Assembly (NCBI RefSeq): GCF_030035675.1 | Contig: NC_084480.1 | Span: forward strand, 132,692,738-132,756,737 | DNA from: Rhineura floridana | Taxonomy: Eukaryota; Chordata; Lepidosauria; Squamata; Rhineuridae | Direction: 5' to 3' | Length of the DNA stretch: 64,000 nt | Part shown: positions 1 through 10,985 of the stretch, one piece after another | Numbering within the stretch: the stretch's first letter is position 1 | Layout of the letters: every line of letters starts with the position of its first letter | The notes under the pieces: generated by a model | Seen by the model: only the letters and a program-made list of their open reading frames with translations | Told to the model about the DNA's origin: nothing | Database searches by the model: none | Program-made: the position numbers and the translations under genes

Positions 1-1885
1 TGCCTCCTCTTCCTACCCAGCACAACAGTTCCAAAGTGGTTGTTGTGGTTGGTGGCGAGGAGGTTGCAAAAGCCTGAAGGGAAACTACCAGGGACATTTC
101 CACACAGCAGTTTATTGTGGGCGTTGCTCATGCATGCAAGCTATGTGCAGCATCTACGTAATAGCATCCTCATCAAAATGTCATCCATATTATTTCCCCA
201 GTGAATCTGGATTTACTGTTTTCACAGAAAAACTGATAAGTAATTAAAAATGATGGAAATGATAAATCTGGGTTAAATTGGGGAGGGGGTATGGGGCTGT
301 AATTTGATGAGGACAATGTCATGTGGATGCTCGGAAAGCATGCATTCATGTGCATCACAGAGTTCACAATAAACTGCTGTGTGGAAGCAGGTGGTGACCC
401 ATGTGTCTCTTCTTTCAGAATCTATGGGCTGCTGCAGCGCCTTCATCCCTCTAATGCCAGCGTAACTTTGTTCTGGATAAACCCTGTAGCAAGGGGCTGT
501 CAAAGGGCATGATGCTCAGCATTACATGGTCCTGCTGCCTTATTTGCCTTGCCTAAGGGTTTGCATTATTTCTTACTGCCGCCACAGCAAAATAATACAT
601 GTATGAGCTATACTGGGAAAATAAGAAGGCAAAATGAAGAAAGAATAATTAAATGCATAACCTTGAGCTCTCAAAGCTAGTTTCTTGACATTTAAAGTCA
701 ATATGCAGGGTGTAAAAGGATTATCACAGATGCCTCCATCCTTTCCTGATGTTTCTGGAGCACATGCAGTCATGTGATTCATTGCCCAGTTGTGCTATGT
801 GTTCAGTATTATGAAGCTGACCCTAGGATGAGTTGGCTTGGTTTGTTTCCGATTTTTGATGCACAAAAGGATGTTCAAACTGTTGCCTTTGCAACAAACA
901 GCAACATAAGTGGTAAACTAGAAGCTTTTTCCTAGCTGCCTTCATCACAACATAATCCCTGCATTTGTAACAACTAGCCAGTGTTCGGGGAACAAAGTGT
1001 GTTGCATTTCAAGAGTGGTGAAAGCAGAGTTAGTGGCAATTTTGTGCCAAAACAGATCAAGACTATTAGTTCAAATGAGATGCTAAACACAGGCATTTGA
1101 TTCTCCATCATGGTCATTTGGGATCAGTTTATACAATTAGTAGAATCAAGCTGTAAAGTTCTCCCAGGACTGGAGAGCTGCTGCTTGCCGAGGGGTGGGC
1201 TGTAGATTGTAGAAATGGAGTGCATAGGTCAGGTTCAATTATGTGTTCCGCTACAGATAATTGTTTTTAAAGTCTCTGCACATAGAAAGCTAGCATGCCA
1301 GAGAGAAAGGGCTCAGCCTAGCCTTCTTCCTCAATGCCCTAGTGTCTCTCACCCCCTCCTTCTTCACATGATGGATATATTTCATGGAACCACACCTTGA
1401 GGTAGTACAGTCTAGGAACTGCTTTACCACTTTATAATGAACTGGCCCATCATACATGGTTATATTTCCTTACTTCTTTTTTCATACCCCTCTTCCTTTG
1501 CTGCTTCTCTGTGTTATATAGATATACAGTATTCAGAGATCTCTAAAAATGCACGCATGCTACAACACCAAAGACATAATTTCAGATTTCATTGGGGATG
1601 TGTGTTAAGATTCTTGGCAGCTTCTACAGCCCCTGCTCCTGGATATTCAACATTAAATTGCCAAAAACAAAACAACACAAAGGTCCACCAAATGTCACAT
1701 CAATATATTTAAGAGTTTTAATTGCAGAATTTTTTTTAAAAAAAGCATTGCATATATATATATATATAGTGACGTTATTAACATAAATCAAGCAAGTTAT
1801 CAACACCATTTTTAAACAGACAAAGGGATTTGCACCTTTGCCGTGCATAGCTAGTACATAGGCCGGTGGGGTGAAGTGGAGAGGA
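1..1885. other. Intergenic DNA, nothing recognised
   Basis: No reading frame here resembles a protein I know and no splice-flanked exon was found. The DNA is AT-rich with a short (TA)n run near 1750-1768. In the human order ALDOB would lie on this side of PGAP4, but no aldolase segment was seen. Confidence 0.5.
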
Positions 1886-2003
1886 ACTTGCTGCTCTTGG
1901 GCTCCAGCTACCATCAGCCGCAGCCAGCATGAGCAGTTATCAGGCACAATGGGAGTTGTAGTCCACAGCAGTATCTGGAGGGCCACAGGGTCCCCACCCC
2001 AGA
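1886..2003. repeat. Degenerate palindromic hAT-type MITE
   Basis: An imperfect inverted repeat around the phrases 'catcagccgcagccagcat' and 'gggagttgtagtcca', followed by 'atctggagggccacag'. This is the commonest MITE family in the window; the 23790-23927 copy is the best preserved. Confidence 0.6.
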
Positions 2004-3559
2004 CAAAGCCTTTGAAATATAAGCATACACATCTCTCAGGTGTTCCTCAAGAATAATCATGTGTGGTTTGAATCAGAGTGAGGGATGTGAGAAACCTCTG
2101 CCCTATCTAAACAGCACTCCTGTCAGTTGTCCTGCTAAGCTTCAAAAATAAGAGTAGTCAGCTATACGCTGCATGTCACAGAGATGGCTGGAGAGGAACA
2201 TATGAAATACTTTTAAGACCAGTTTGTACTGAAGTAAATAAATTTGACTTGGATGGGGTTCTGCTTCAGTAGCTGGAGAAGTGTAGCACATTTTAGAAGC
2301 AACTGTGTTGAACGGCTGGGACGGAGTGTTTAAGTGTAGTATGTCAGGCCTGCAAAACCTTTGGCTTTCCATGTCCAAGACAGCAGTGTAGAGTGGGACT
2401 ACTAGGGGCTCCTTTTTATACAGCCTTACTGGGACTCCAAAAGACAGGCTACGATATATGGCGGCCTGTGTTTGGCTTAGTGGGGCAACGAATGAATTGT
2501 GCAGGTTTAGTATATGTATATTTACAGTAAGAACGGAGAACCTTCTGCATATATAGATCTGACAGGTAGGATCCCCCCCCCAACCCATCTGACAGCAAAA
2601 CCTGCATTCCAAATAGGCGTGGCAACCCTTGATTCTAATAAGGCTAGCTTTGGGGATATGCTTCTTCAGGACCAAACAAGGTATGCCATGCATGACTGGA
2701 TCTCCTGACTTCCTCCTCTTTGTTTAAAAAGTAACTACCCTGGGGAGGAGGGGCTGTTTGTTTCCCATAGCAATGGGGAAAGGGGATTTACCCCTCTGTC
2801 CCTTCCTGTTCCTGTAGGGGGAAGAGCCCACTATAAGGCCCTAATCCAAATAAGCCCCCTCTCTTCCACCAAAGAAAAAGACACTAGAAGGTCCTACCGT
2901 GGATCTTCCACATCACATCAAGTTTTGTTACTGACAGGAAAAAAGGCAGCCATTTCAGAAGCAGCAAAGGATATAGGCTAATGTGCTGCTTCTAGTGTGG
3001 TCAGTTCCTTGCATGAATGAGGAGTGTGACCCAAGATCATCATCCGTTATGGGAGTCTCAGCTGCAGCCTCAGTTTCGGGGTGTGTGTGAGGGGGACACA
3101 GCCACTCCAGTCTGTCCAGGTGAGCAAAAACCCCGTGAGCAAATTCAGGTGACAACGAAGTTCCTGTTTGTGGAAGATGGATACTTTTGCGAAAGCAAAG
3201 CATTTCAGACGCCAGGGTTTAGCTCAAAGAAGAACGGATGGGTGGGTGTGTCCAAGTCACAGCAAAGACGATTGGTTAAGGCATCAAGGCTAAAACCTAT
3301 TCATGTTGTTTGTAATTAATAAAAAGAGCTTGCGAAATCATTTGGTTCTCACCGACGGATCCCTAGATTGTGGAAACAGCTTTCTACAGTCACTGTTAAA
3401 GATCACAAGCTGGACATTTTGAAATGTAAACAAGCCAAAGGGGGAGGGTGGACGTGAGGAAGCGCGTACCCGCAGAGCCCAATTCCCCACTTTTGCCATC
3501 GTTCCAGCTGCGAGAGGCTGTCTCCTCTATTTTTGTGTAAGGTTTATGCCTAATGCAGG
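2004..3559. other. Intergenic DNA, nothing recognised
   Basis: A 183-codon minus-strand frame (2142-2693) and shorter ones are present, but their translations match nothing I know and lack conserved motifs. A poly-C run sits near 2571-2581. Confidence 0.45.
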
Positions 3560-3634
3560 GGAGAACCATGTACACCACGTTGAACTCCTTGAAGGATAAG
3601 TGGCATAGAGACATGTAATAAATAAATAAAAGAT
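3560..3634 (+). repeat. Sauria SINE, 3' fragment
   Basis: Carries the typical tail 'gagaaccatgtacaccacgt ... gaactccttgaaggataagtgg' followed by (AATA)n. The tRNA-like head is missing. Confidence 0.7.
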
Positions 3635-5104
3635 GGGAGAGGGAAGAGAAAGGGTCTCTACAGAAAGTACAGATCCTCTTTTAGCCAACCCACCTGCACT
3701 GGAGTACGCACATCTGCACATGACATGGACGCATCACTTTGCTCATACAAAGCAGGATGACCAGAGCTCTGTTGGAGGAATTTATCCCTGAACATTACAA
3801 CTCATCCTAAGAATATTTCGCTGATTCTGGACTGGGCACAGATTCATGCTAACAGGGGAAATCGCCTGTTTGAAATTATTATTTTCCTAAAAAATTAAAA
3901 GTCAGTATCGAGGCTGCACGAATACTTCTGAGAGATACTCTGCAAGTTAAAAGACTAACAGCTGGATAGCCACAACAAAGGCGCCAAGCCTTCTTTGCTC
4001 TGCCTTTATGGCAACAAAATGCAGTCCTTATTGAGGGTAAAGGAGAAGCATAAACATGCAATCGTTCAGTAATAATCATACACAAGTCTCTTCTCACACA
4101 GGCGTCCCCCCGCCCGCCCCGTTCTCGCTTTCTTCAGAACATGCGTACATTCATTGACACGCACCGTTTGGGTGATTGTCTCTGCCTCTGCTAGAAATCC
4201 CTGCTGGTGAGGTGGTTGCAGCCAAACAGGTCAAATTCCGCAGCTCTGAAACATTTTATACCTTTCCGTGCAATGTTACTAGTTAACTTTTCCCCTAGTT
4301 TTTTCCTCTCTTCCCCCCCCTCCAAGCTGGTTGGAGAGGTGAAAACGTTGGGCAGCTCTGATTGGCTACTGAAAAGTGACAGGGCTCGGCCAGTAAGATG
4401 TGGGCCACTCTCTCTCATGCACAAACACTAACTATATGATGCAACAAATGTGCAGAGTAGGCGGGAGACAGTCGGATTTCTTCGGCAGCGAGGCTAACAG
4501 CACAGTCCTAGCTATATATGTCTACTCAGAAGGCCTCCTGAGTTCACTAGTGCTTATTCCTAGTACAGGGTTGCTGTTTAAATAAAACTCTGCTTACCTA
4601 CACGCTTATATAGAGATCATTACAAAAAAAACTCTTCTATGAATTAGCAAGGAATGAGCACGTCTGTAGATTGTCATGTAGAGTTGCTAATTTTATGGAT
4701 GGGCCTGGACAGATCTTTTACCCTCTCCAGCTGGTTGCCAGAATGAAAAGATGCAAAGGAAAGAAGCATTTCCAGCGAAGCTGTTTTTGCCACATGTACT
4801 CTCATGGTGCACTCAGATTTCAGGAGAAGGCTTAGTTTTACAGAACTGTATATATTAGTTTACTATTGGCTAGAGAGTGTCTGTCATCTGGCCTCTTCTT
4901 CACGGCAAAAGTGAGTGAGCCCAGGCCAGGGAGCGCATATACCATCTGCTCCTGAGAGAACCATAAACGGCCTAAGAGGAACTTCAGACAGTTCCTTCCT
5001 CTTTCCTGGAGATGTGAGGGAGCCTCGGCCAAGAGAGCTTGTGCCATCAATTCCCAAGTTGGCCTGAGTGGACTCTGTCAGTCGCTCATCCTTTTATAGA
5101 ATTT
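3635..5104. other. Intergenic DNA with small repeat fragments
   Basis: No gene recognised. A short fragment of the 'tctactcagaagg' palindromic repeat lies near 4499-4574. An ATTGG (reverse CCAAT) motif sits near 4359, but nothing else indicates a promoter. Confidence 0.4.
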
Positions 5105-5180
5105 ATTGATTTTAGTATTTTAACATGGTAAACCACCTTCGGTGCCTTCGGGAAAAGGTGGTATATAATAAAATAAGTAA
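5105..5180 (+). repeat. LINE/SINE 3' tail fragment
   Basis: The segment 'gtaaaccaccttcggtgcct ... aaaaggtggtatataataaa' is the usual 3' end of a reptilian CR1/L2-type retroelement. It directly precedes the larger L2 copy. Confidence 0.55.
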
Positions 5181-5199
5181 CTAAATTAAGGCAAAAGTT

Positions 5200-7050
5200 A
5201 TGCACTTCCAGCATAAGATCTTATGCATTCGTCGGGACCTAGATTCCCATTTTATGACAGTTAGTCCTAATGAGGTGTCTGGAACACAGTCTAGTCATGT
5301 TTTGTTGGATGAGTTTCAGTCGGTTCAGTTCGAGGACGTGGACAAGGTGCTTGGACAGGTACGTGCAACCACTTCGGTACTTGATCCTTGCCCCTCTTGG
5401 CTTATAAAAACTAGCAAGGATGGAACAGCTGGCTGGGCCAAGGAAGTGATAAATGCCTCTTTACGAGAGGGAGTGGTCCCTGGCTGTCTGAAAGAAGCGG
5501 CGGTGAGACCACTCCTGAAAAAACCTTCCTTGGACCCAGAGGACTTTAACAACTATAGACCAGTGGCAAATGTTCCATTCTTGGGCAAGGTCTTGGAACG
5601 AGTGGTTGCTGACCAGCTCCAGGCGCTATTGGATGAAACCGATTATCTAGATCCATTTCAGTTGGGTTTCAGACCTGGTTTTGGCACTGAGATGGCCTTG
5701 GTCGCCCTGTGTGATGACCTATATCGGGAGAGAGACTGAGGGAGTGTAACTCTGTTGATTCCCCTTGATCTCTCAGCGGCTTTTGATACCATCGACCATG
5801 GTATCCTTCTGGAGAGACTTGCGGAGTTGGGTGTTGGAGGCACTGCTTGGCAGTGGTTCCGCTCCTACTTGGCGGGCCGTCTCCAGAAGATAATACTTGG
5901 GGAACATAGCTCGACCCCGTGGGTTCTCCAATATGGGGTCCCGCAGGGTTCGGTCTTGTCTCCCATGCTTTTTAATATCTATATGAAGCTGCTGGGTGCA
6001 GTCATCCGGAGTTTTGGAGTGCGTTGTCATCAGTACGCTGATGACACGCAGCTCTACTTCTCCTTTTCATCTTCTTCAGGTGAGGCGGTCGATGTGCTGA
6101 ACCGTTGTCTGGACGCGACAATGGACTGGATGAGAACTAACAAACTGAGACTCAATCCTGATAAGACTGAGATGCTGCTGGTGGATGGTTTCTCTGGTCA
6201 GATGGTGGATACATACCCTGTCCTGGACGGGGTTACACTCCCCCTAAAGGATCAGGTTCGTAGTTTGGGAGTCGTTTTAGACTCTTCCCTATCACTTGCG
6301 GCCCATGTAGCCTCGGTGGCACGGAATGCGTTCTACCAACTTCGGTTGGTAGCCCAGCTACGTCCCTATCTGAGTAAGGAGGACCTTACATCAGTGGTTC
6401 ATGTTCTGGTAACCTCACGTTTGGACTACTGCAACGCGCTCTATGTAGGGCTACCTCTGAAGACGGTTCGGAAGCTACAGCTAGTGCAAAATACGGCAGC
6501 CAGACTGCTAACAAGAACTAAGCGGTCTGAGCATATAACACCTGTTCTGGCTTGCCTGCACTGGCTTCCAATATGCTACCGGGCCAGATTCAAAGTGTTG
6601 GTATTAACCTATAAAGCCTTATACGGCGCGGGACCACGATACCTGCAGGAACGCCTCTCCCATTATGAACTGGCTCGTACACTACGGTCTACTACGAAGG
6701 CCCTTCTCCGGGTCCCGACCCATAGGGAGGCCCGGAGGGTAGTAACAAGATCTAGGGCCTTCTCAGTGGTGGCCCCCAAATTGTGGAATAGTCTCCCCGA
6801 GGAGGTACACCTGGCGCCGACACTATTATCTTTTCGGCGCCAGGTTAAAACCTTTCTCTTCTCTGAGGCATTTTAATCTAAGTTATTTGTGTAAATGTTG
6901 TAATTGGTATTTTAGATGATGTACTTTTATATTTGTTATATTGATCTTGTAATTTTATTATTGTATATGTTTCTATGTTTGCCGCCCAGAGAGCTGTTTG
7001 CTAGTCGGGCGGGATATAAGCTGAATAAAATAAATAAATAAATAAATAAA
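5200..7050 (+). mobile_element. L2-clade LINE, 5'-truncated, reverse transcriptase nearly open
   Basis: One frame runs from 5200 to 6876 with a single in-frame stop (TGA at 5737-5739, between RERD and GSVTLL). The translation shows reverse transcriptase blocks in order: 'PLLKKPSLDPEDFNNYRPV', 'LDLSAAFDTIDH', 'GVPQGSVLSPMLF' and the catalytic 'YADDTQLYF', then the L2/CR1-type C-terminus with 'RLDYCNALYVGL', 'LQLVQNTAARLLT' and 'PKLWNSLPEEV'. The upstream endonuclease domain is absent. The 3' UTR ends in 'gccgcccagagagctg ... gggcgggatataag' and (AATA)n. CR1/L2 assignment is from motif memory. Only one stop in about 560 codons suggests a fairly young copy. Confidence 0.9.
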
Positions 7051-7207
7051 AGTTCTGGGAAGTCAATATGAAAGGTGGGCAATGTCTCCCAAGGTATGCT
7101 GTGCTGTTTGCAATGTCGTAGACCCTAGCTGAACTATATACATGGAGCCAGTTTAGAGGGCTTCCATCATTCAAATATGTCTCCAGTGTGTACTCTTAGG
7201 GCTATGT

Positions 7208-7375
7208 TTGTTTATTTATTTATTTATTGCATTTGTATACCGCCTCATAGCCGATGCTCTCTGGGTGGTTTACAACAATTAAAAACATTACAAACAAATA
7301 TACAAATTTAAAAACACATTTTAAAAAAGCAATTTAAAAACACATGCTAAAAACGTTAAAGACAATGCTGTTCTT
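7208..7375 (-). repeat. L2/CR1 LINE 3' tail, reverse orientation
   Basis: Begins with (TTTA)n and 'gtataccgcctcatagccga ... tctctgggtggtttacaa', the reverse complement of the tail of this LINE group, then A/T-rich 3' UTR. Confidence 0.75.
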
Positions 7376-8831
7376 AAATGGCTTCTAATTTTCAAATGTA
7401 GATTCTCAAGTTACAGCATGCATTCTACCTATTCTCTCAAGCACTTGATATTTGTGTCTGTCTTAATGCCTCCAAAGTTGGTTCACTTCATTAGGGAAAG
7501 ACACTTTGCCAATGCTCAGAGGCATTTAAACTATTTTTTAAACAAACATTGCCAACCCTGGGACCTTATGGTGAAGGGCAAGGAAGAAGTCAAATAAATG
7601 ACCCTGTTGTGACTTGTGATGATCACTAATGTGTAAAATTGCATATTTAATTGGTGCATGCTCCTGTAGTGAAATACATGCATGTGTAGGGAAAAGGCAA
7701 TTTCCTCACAACAGATGCAGAAAAGACATTTGGATCGCTCACAACAGTTGCGTAAGCACTGCATTTATTACAAGAGGAAAAAAACCCCTTTTCCTGCAAA
7801 GCTTCTCTGCAGCCCAAGTATCTCCCAGTGATTGTTTCACAATTGACTGGACATTTGGGAGCCCGGGGATTGTTCAGCCAGCATGCTCTCAAACACAGGG
7901 TAAGTGCTCAGCGGCCTTGAACATTAGACCTGGTTTTCATTGAAAGATGCAATGTTTGCTAGAACGCTGACGTTCTCACTCTACCCTAGTCAAGATGCAG
8001 CATCTTCAGCCATCACGTGAACAGCTGGCTTTGAGAGACAAAAGAAACAGCATTGTTTATCCATTTTAGTCTATGCAGACTTTCATTAAATCAAACCATT
8101 GCCACAGGGCTTCCTCCCCTCCCCACATATTATTGCTAACAGGCATGTGTTTCATCCTCCCCTTGAAATTAATGCAATGTGAACATGCTTAGCTCTGGCC
8201 TGTTGTCCTTATACAGTTTTATAGTTATGCAATTCCAATAGCAAATTCTTGAAGCAAGTTAGGCATGTCTGTTTCAGCTCAGGTGTAAGTTACCATTTGA
8301 AAATCAAAACCCCAATACATAAAAGTGACTTGAAACTGCAACTGAAAAAATGTTTTGATCTTCAAATATGCTTCTGTGCACTTAAGCCTTAAGGTAAGAT
8401 AGTGTGTTTGCTGCAAATCTGCAGACTGCAGAAAATCGGCAAAACGTGGCATTTGGGTATAAAATCTCAGGGTCTATTTAAAGAAAAAATAAAAAACAGC
8501 AACAGTCCTGGATGTTTTGATATGTATACAAGTGGGTATGCAATGCCTGCTGAAATCTCAGACGCTGGAGGGATGGCAGAATACAATTCCCAACAGCTGG
8601 GGTTTGGACTTAAATGTACTGCATAGTACCATGCCCTTTTCTGTGACTAGTGCAACCAGAATCAATTATGCAAAATACTAAATTATGCATATTTGCTAAT
8701 TTGCATTATGTATATAGGTTGCAGAGTTCAGTTTTTCTCTGGAGAATTTGGCTTGCTTGGGCACAGAATTTTCAACATTTTATTGCAGAATGCACACAGT
8801 CCTGCCTATCAGGTACACATTGCAATTATTG
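7376..8831. other. Intergenic DNA, nothing recognised
   Basis: AT-rich unique-looking sequence. Frames up to 104 codons show no recognisable domain or splice-flanked coding pattern. Confidence 0.45.
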
Positions 8832-8839
8832 CTTTAAAC

Positions 8840-9095
8840 CATGGGCCACCAACATATGACCTTTGGGTGCATATGAGCCTGCAAAGGCCTTTCCTGGGAC
8901 CCATTTGTTTCCTGAGCTTGTGCCCCTCCATCAAAAATGCCCCCATACCACAAGTAGATGTCAAAGAAGCCTTCTGTTGGCTACAATAAAAGCTAATTGT
9001 GGTGTGTGCATGTGGCTGTGTTCTGTGCATGGTGCTCGCAAGTTCTTCTGGTTTGCAAATGTGCCCACAGGCCTCAAAAGGTTGGAGACCCCCTG
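8840..9095. mobile_element. Non-autonomous hAT transposon with 8-bp duplication
   Basis: Ends are 'catgggccaccaac' and the reverse complement of 'cagggggtctccaacc', the CAGGGGT..CCAAC type of hAT terminus. Perfect 8-bp duplications 'ctttaaac' lie at 8832-8839 and 9096-9103. No transposase remains. Confidence 0.85.
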
Positions 9096-9103
9096 CTTTA
9101 AAC

Positions 9104-9825
9104 TGCACGGTTTAAGAAATCTACCTGTTGCTTCTAAGAAGATTCTTACCGTGTTACCTGAGCATTTCTGCCTTGCTCTTTCAGAGGCCTGCAGTGTCTG
9201 GAATGTGTAGAGATGTACTATTCACACAAGAGTCCTTGGTTTGATCTGATATTAAAGAGGAGCTATAGAATATAGAGGAGAGATCAGTTTTGTGAGGAAT
9301 CCATGGCATAAGGAAAATTCCTTTCATACAGTCTCTCTTAGCATTTTCAAAGGCTTCCCTGTTGGTGTGTAATGTCTCCCAGAGAATTTTGACTTTCCTT
9401 ATGCTTCTGCTTTGAAGAAGCACCATAGCCCTGCAGGAATGACAAGACACAGCAGGGGTTTTGAACAGGTGGAGGAAAAGAACATCAACAGTATTTCAAT
9501 CTCCTCGAGCGAACACTTCTGAAGACTTTAATTGCCATCCCAAAGGAGAGCAGCATGCCAGGACAAAGTTATTACACGTGTTAATATCTAAATGCACAGA
9601 CTATAATATAAATCATCAAATTCAGGGTGGAAATGTGATGTCCTAAGTGGTAGAACAAGACATTTCTGAAAAGGTTGTGTTTAGTGTTAAATTGTCTCAA
9701 GGTCCTGTTGCAAATGAGTGTCATAAAGGATTGACAATTTCTCGCTAAATAACGACTTGCCATTCAGTTCAATGAGCTGCTGCAGTGAGCTTGCTGCTCA
9801 TAGGATCAAGAGCTGCTAAGAACCA
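9104..9825. other. Intergenic DNA, nothing recognised
   Basis: Short frames only; no known protein, RNA gene or clear repeat was seen. Confidence 0.4.
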
Positions 9826-9906
9826 CTTTGGAAAAAGCAGTAGAACACATGCTGTGCATGCAAAAGGTCCCAGGTTCAATCCCTGGCACCTTCAGATAGA
9901 GTTCAG
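9826..9906 (+). repeat. tRNA-derived SINE fragment
   Basis: The piece 'catgcaaaaggtcccaggtt ... caatccctgg' is the box-B part of the lizard tRNA SINE seen in full near 46296. The flanks have decayed. Confidence 0.65.
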
Positions 9907-10351
9907 GTGGCCATTTACACATCACCAAAAAAGGGAACACATATTTACCAAAACATTGCACATGCTAATTTAGACGTGTAACTGCAAATTTCGAAATCAT
10001 TGCTGTAATTTAAATAAGAAGTACATCGCTTCATAATGGAGAAGACTGTGTGACCAGGTGACATGTGCGCCTTCTCAGCCTACTAATCCAGATACTGTTC
10101 CTGGCTCACTTCAAAGGCTGTTGCTGTCCCTTGTTATGGTTCTTTATCTTTAACATGGATTTGGACCAGGCAGCTCTGTAGGCAGAGGACACCTTCAAAG
10201 AGAGGACTGTCCCTCTAACAGATGTTCAAAAGAGAGGCCTTATCCCGTCAAGTAGGATGCATGGCCACACTAAGTAGAGCTGAGAAGGACCCCATCTGAA
10301 ACCCTGGGGAGCTGCTGCTAGGCAATATAGACCTGGGGCCCACAACATGAG
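9907..10351. other. Intergenic DNA with SINE scraps
   Basis: Near 10275-10330 there is a degraded part of the tRNA SINE body ('ccccatctgaaaccctgggg'). Nothing else is recognised. Confidence 0.4.
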
Positions 10352-10516
10352 ACCCCAGGGGTGGGGCCATAGCTCAGTGGCAGAGCATCTGTCTTGCGGG
10401 CAGAAGGTCCCAGGTTCAATCCCCGACATCTCCAGGTAGTGCAGGGAGAGACTCCCTGCCTGAAACCCTGGAGAGCTGTTGTCAGTCAACGTAGACAATA
10501 CTGAGCTAGATGGACC
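10352..10516 (+). repeat. tRNA-derived SINE
   Basis: A-box-like 'atagctcagtggcagagcat' and B-box-like 'ggttcaatcccc' sit in tRNA spacing, followed by the family body with 'ctgcctgaaaccctggagag' and 'gacaatactgagctagatgg'. The tail is interrupted by the palindromic MITE at 10517-10628. The exact family name (Squam-like) is uncertain. Confidence 0.85.
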
Positions 10517-10628
10517 AAGCTTGGAAAAGTTACTTTTTTGAACTACAACTCCCATCAGCCCCAGCCAGCATGGCCACTGGATTGGGCTGATGGGAGTTGT
10601 AGTTCAAAAAAGTAACTTTTCCAAGCTC
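10517..10628. mobile_element. Near-perfect palindromic hAT MITE
   Basis: About 112 bp that folds back on itself: 'cttggaaaagttactttttt' on the left is mirrored on the right, with 'aactacaactcccatcagcc' further in. Nearly identical to the copy at 31624-31739. It lies inside the tRNA SINE and its own 8-bp duplication is no longer clear. Confidence 0.85.
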
Positions 10629-10985
10629 ACTGACTCCATATGAGGCCTGTTCATATGTTCCTCCCAGGCACTCCCCATGGAGCCAATGAAGATCACCTGC
10701 TCTTCCTAGGTTTTGGTTTGGTTGCTTGGATGAGACTGTGGTTATTTGGGGGGGGGATTGTCTGCTTTTTAAAAACTGCTTTGTTTTGGCTAGTGTAGAC
10801 ATTTTGTCTTTTGTGGGAAGCCTTCTGAACATCACTATTTTTTTCTTGTATGAAATAGCATCTTGTGGTGCCTGCGATAGAATTCTATATGTGCCCCAAC
10901 TAGGCGCAAAAAAGTTGGGGATCCCAGATATAGACAATACTGAGCAAAAAGAACCAATGGCCTGGTTCTACAGAAGGCAGCTTCC
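10629..10985 (+). repeat. SINE tail remnants and unclassified spacer
   Basis: Contains a SINE-like continuation ('ctgactccatatgaggc') and, at 10930-10985, another tRNA-SINE tail ('tagacaatactgagc ... aaggcagcttcc') into which the L1-like element inserted. The part between is unrecognised and has a poly-G run near 10749. Confidence 0.5.

Noticed and set aside
1624-1986. 120-codon minus-strand frame
   Set aside because: Overlaps a MITE and AT microsatellite; the translation has no recognisable motif or coding pattern.
2142-2693. 183-codon minus-strand frame, long for noncoding DNA
   Set aside because: No similarity I recognise, low-complexity mix of residues, no splice or promoter context. 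Kept only as an unexplained stretch.
5755-6876. 373-codon frame as a host gene
   Set aside because: Contains the YADD reverse transcriptase motif and L2 C-terminus with a LINE 3' end; it is the L2 element.
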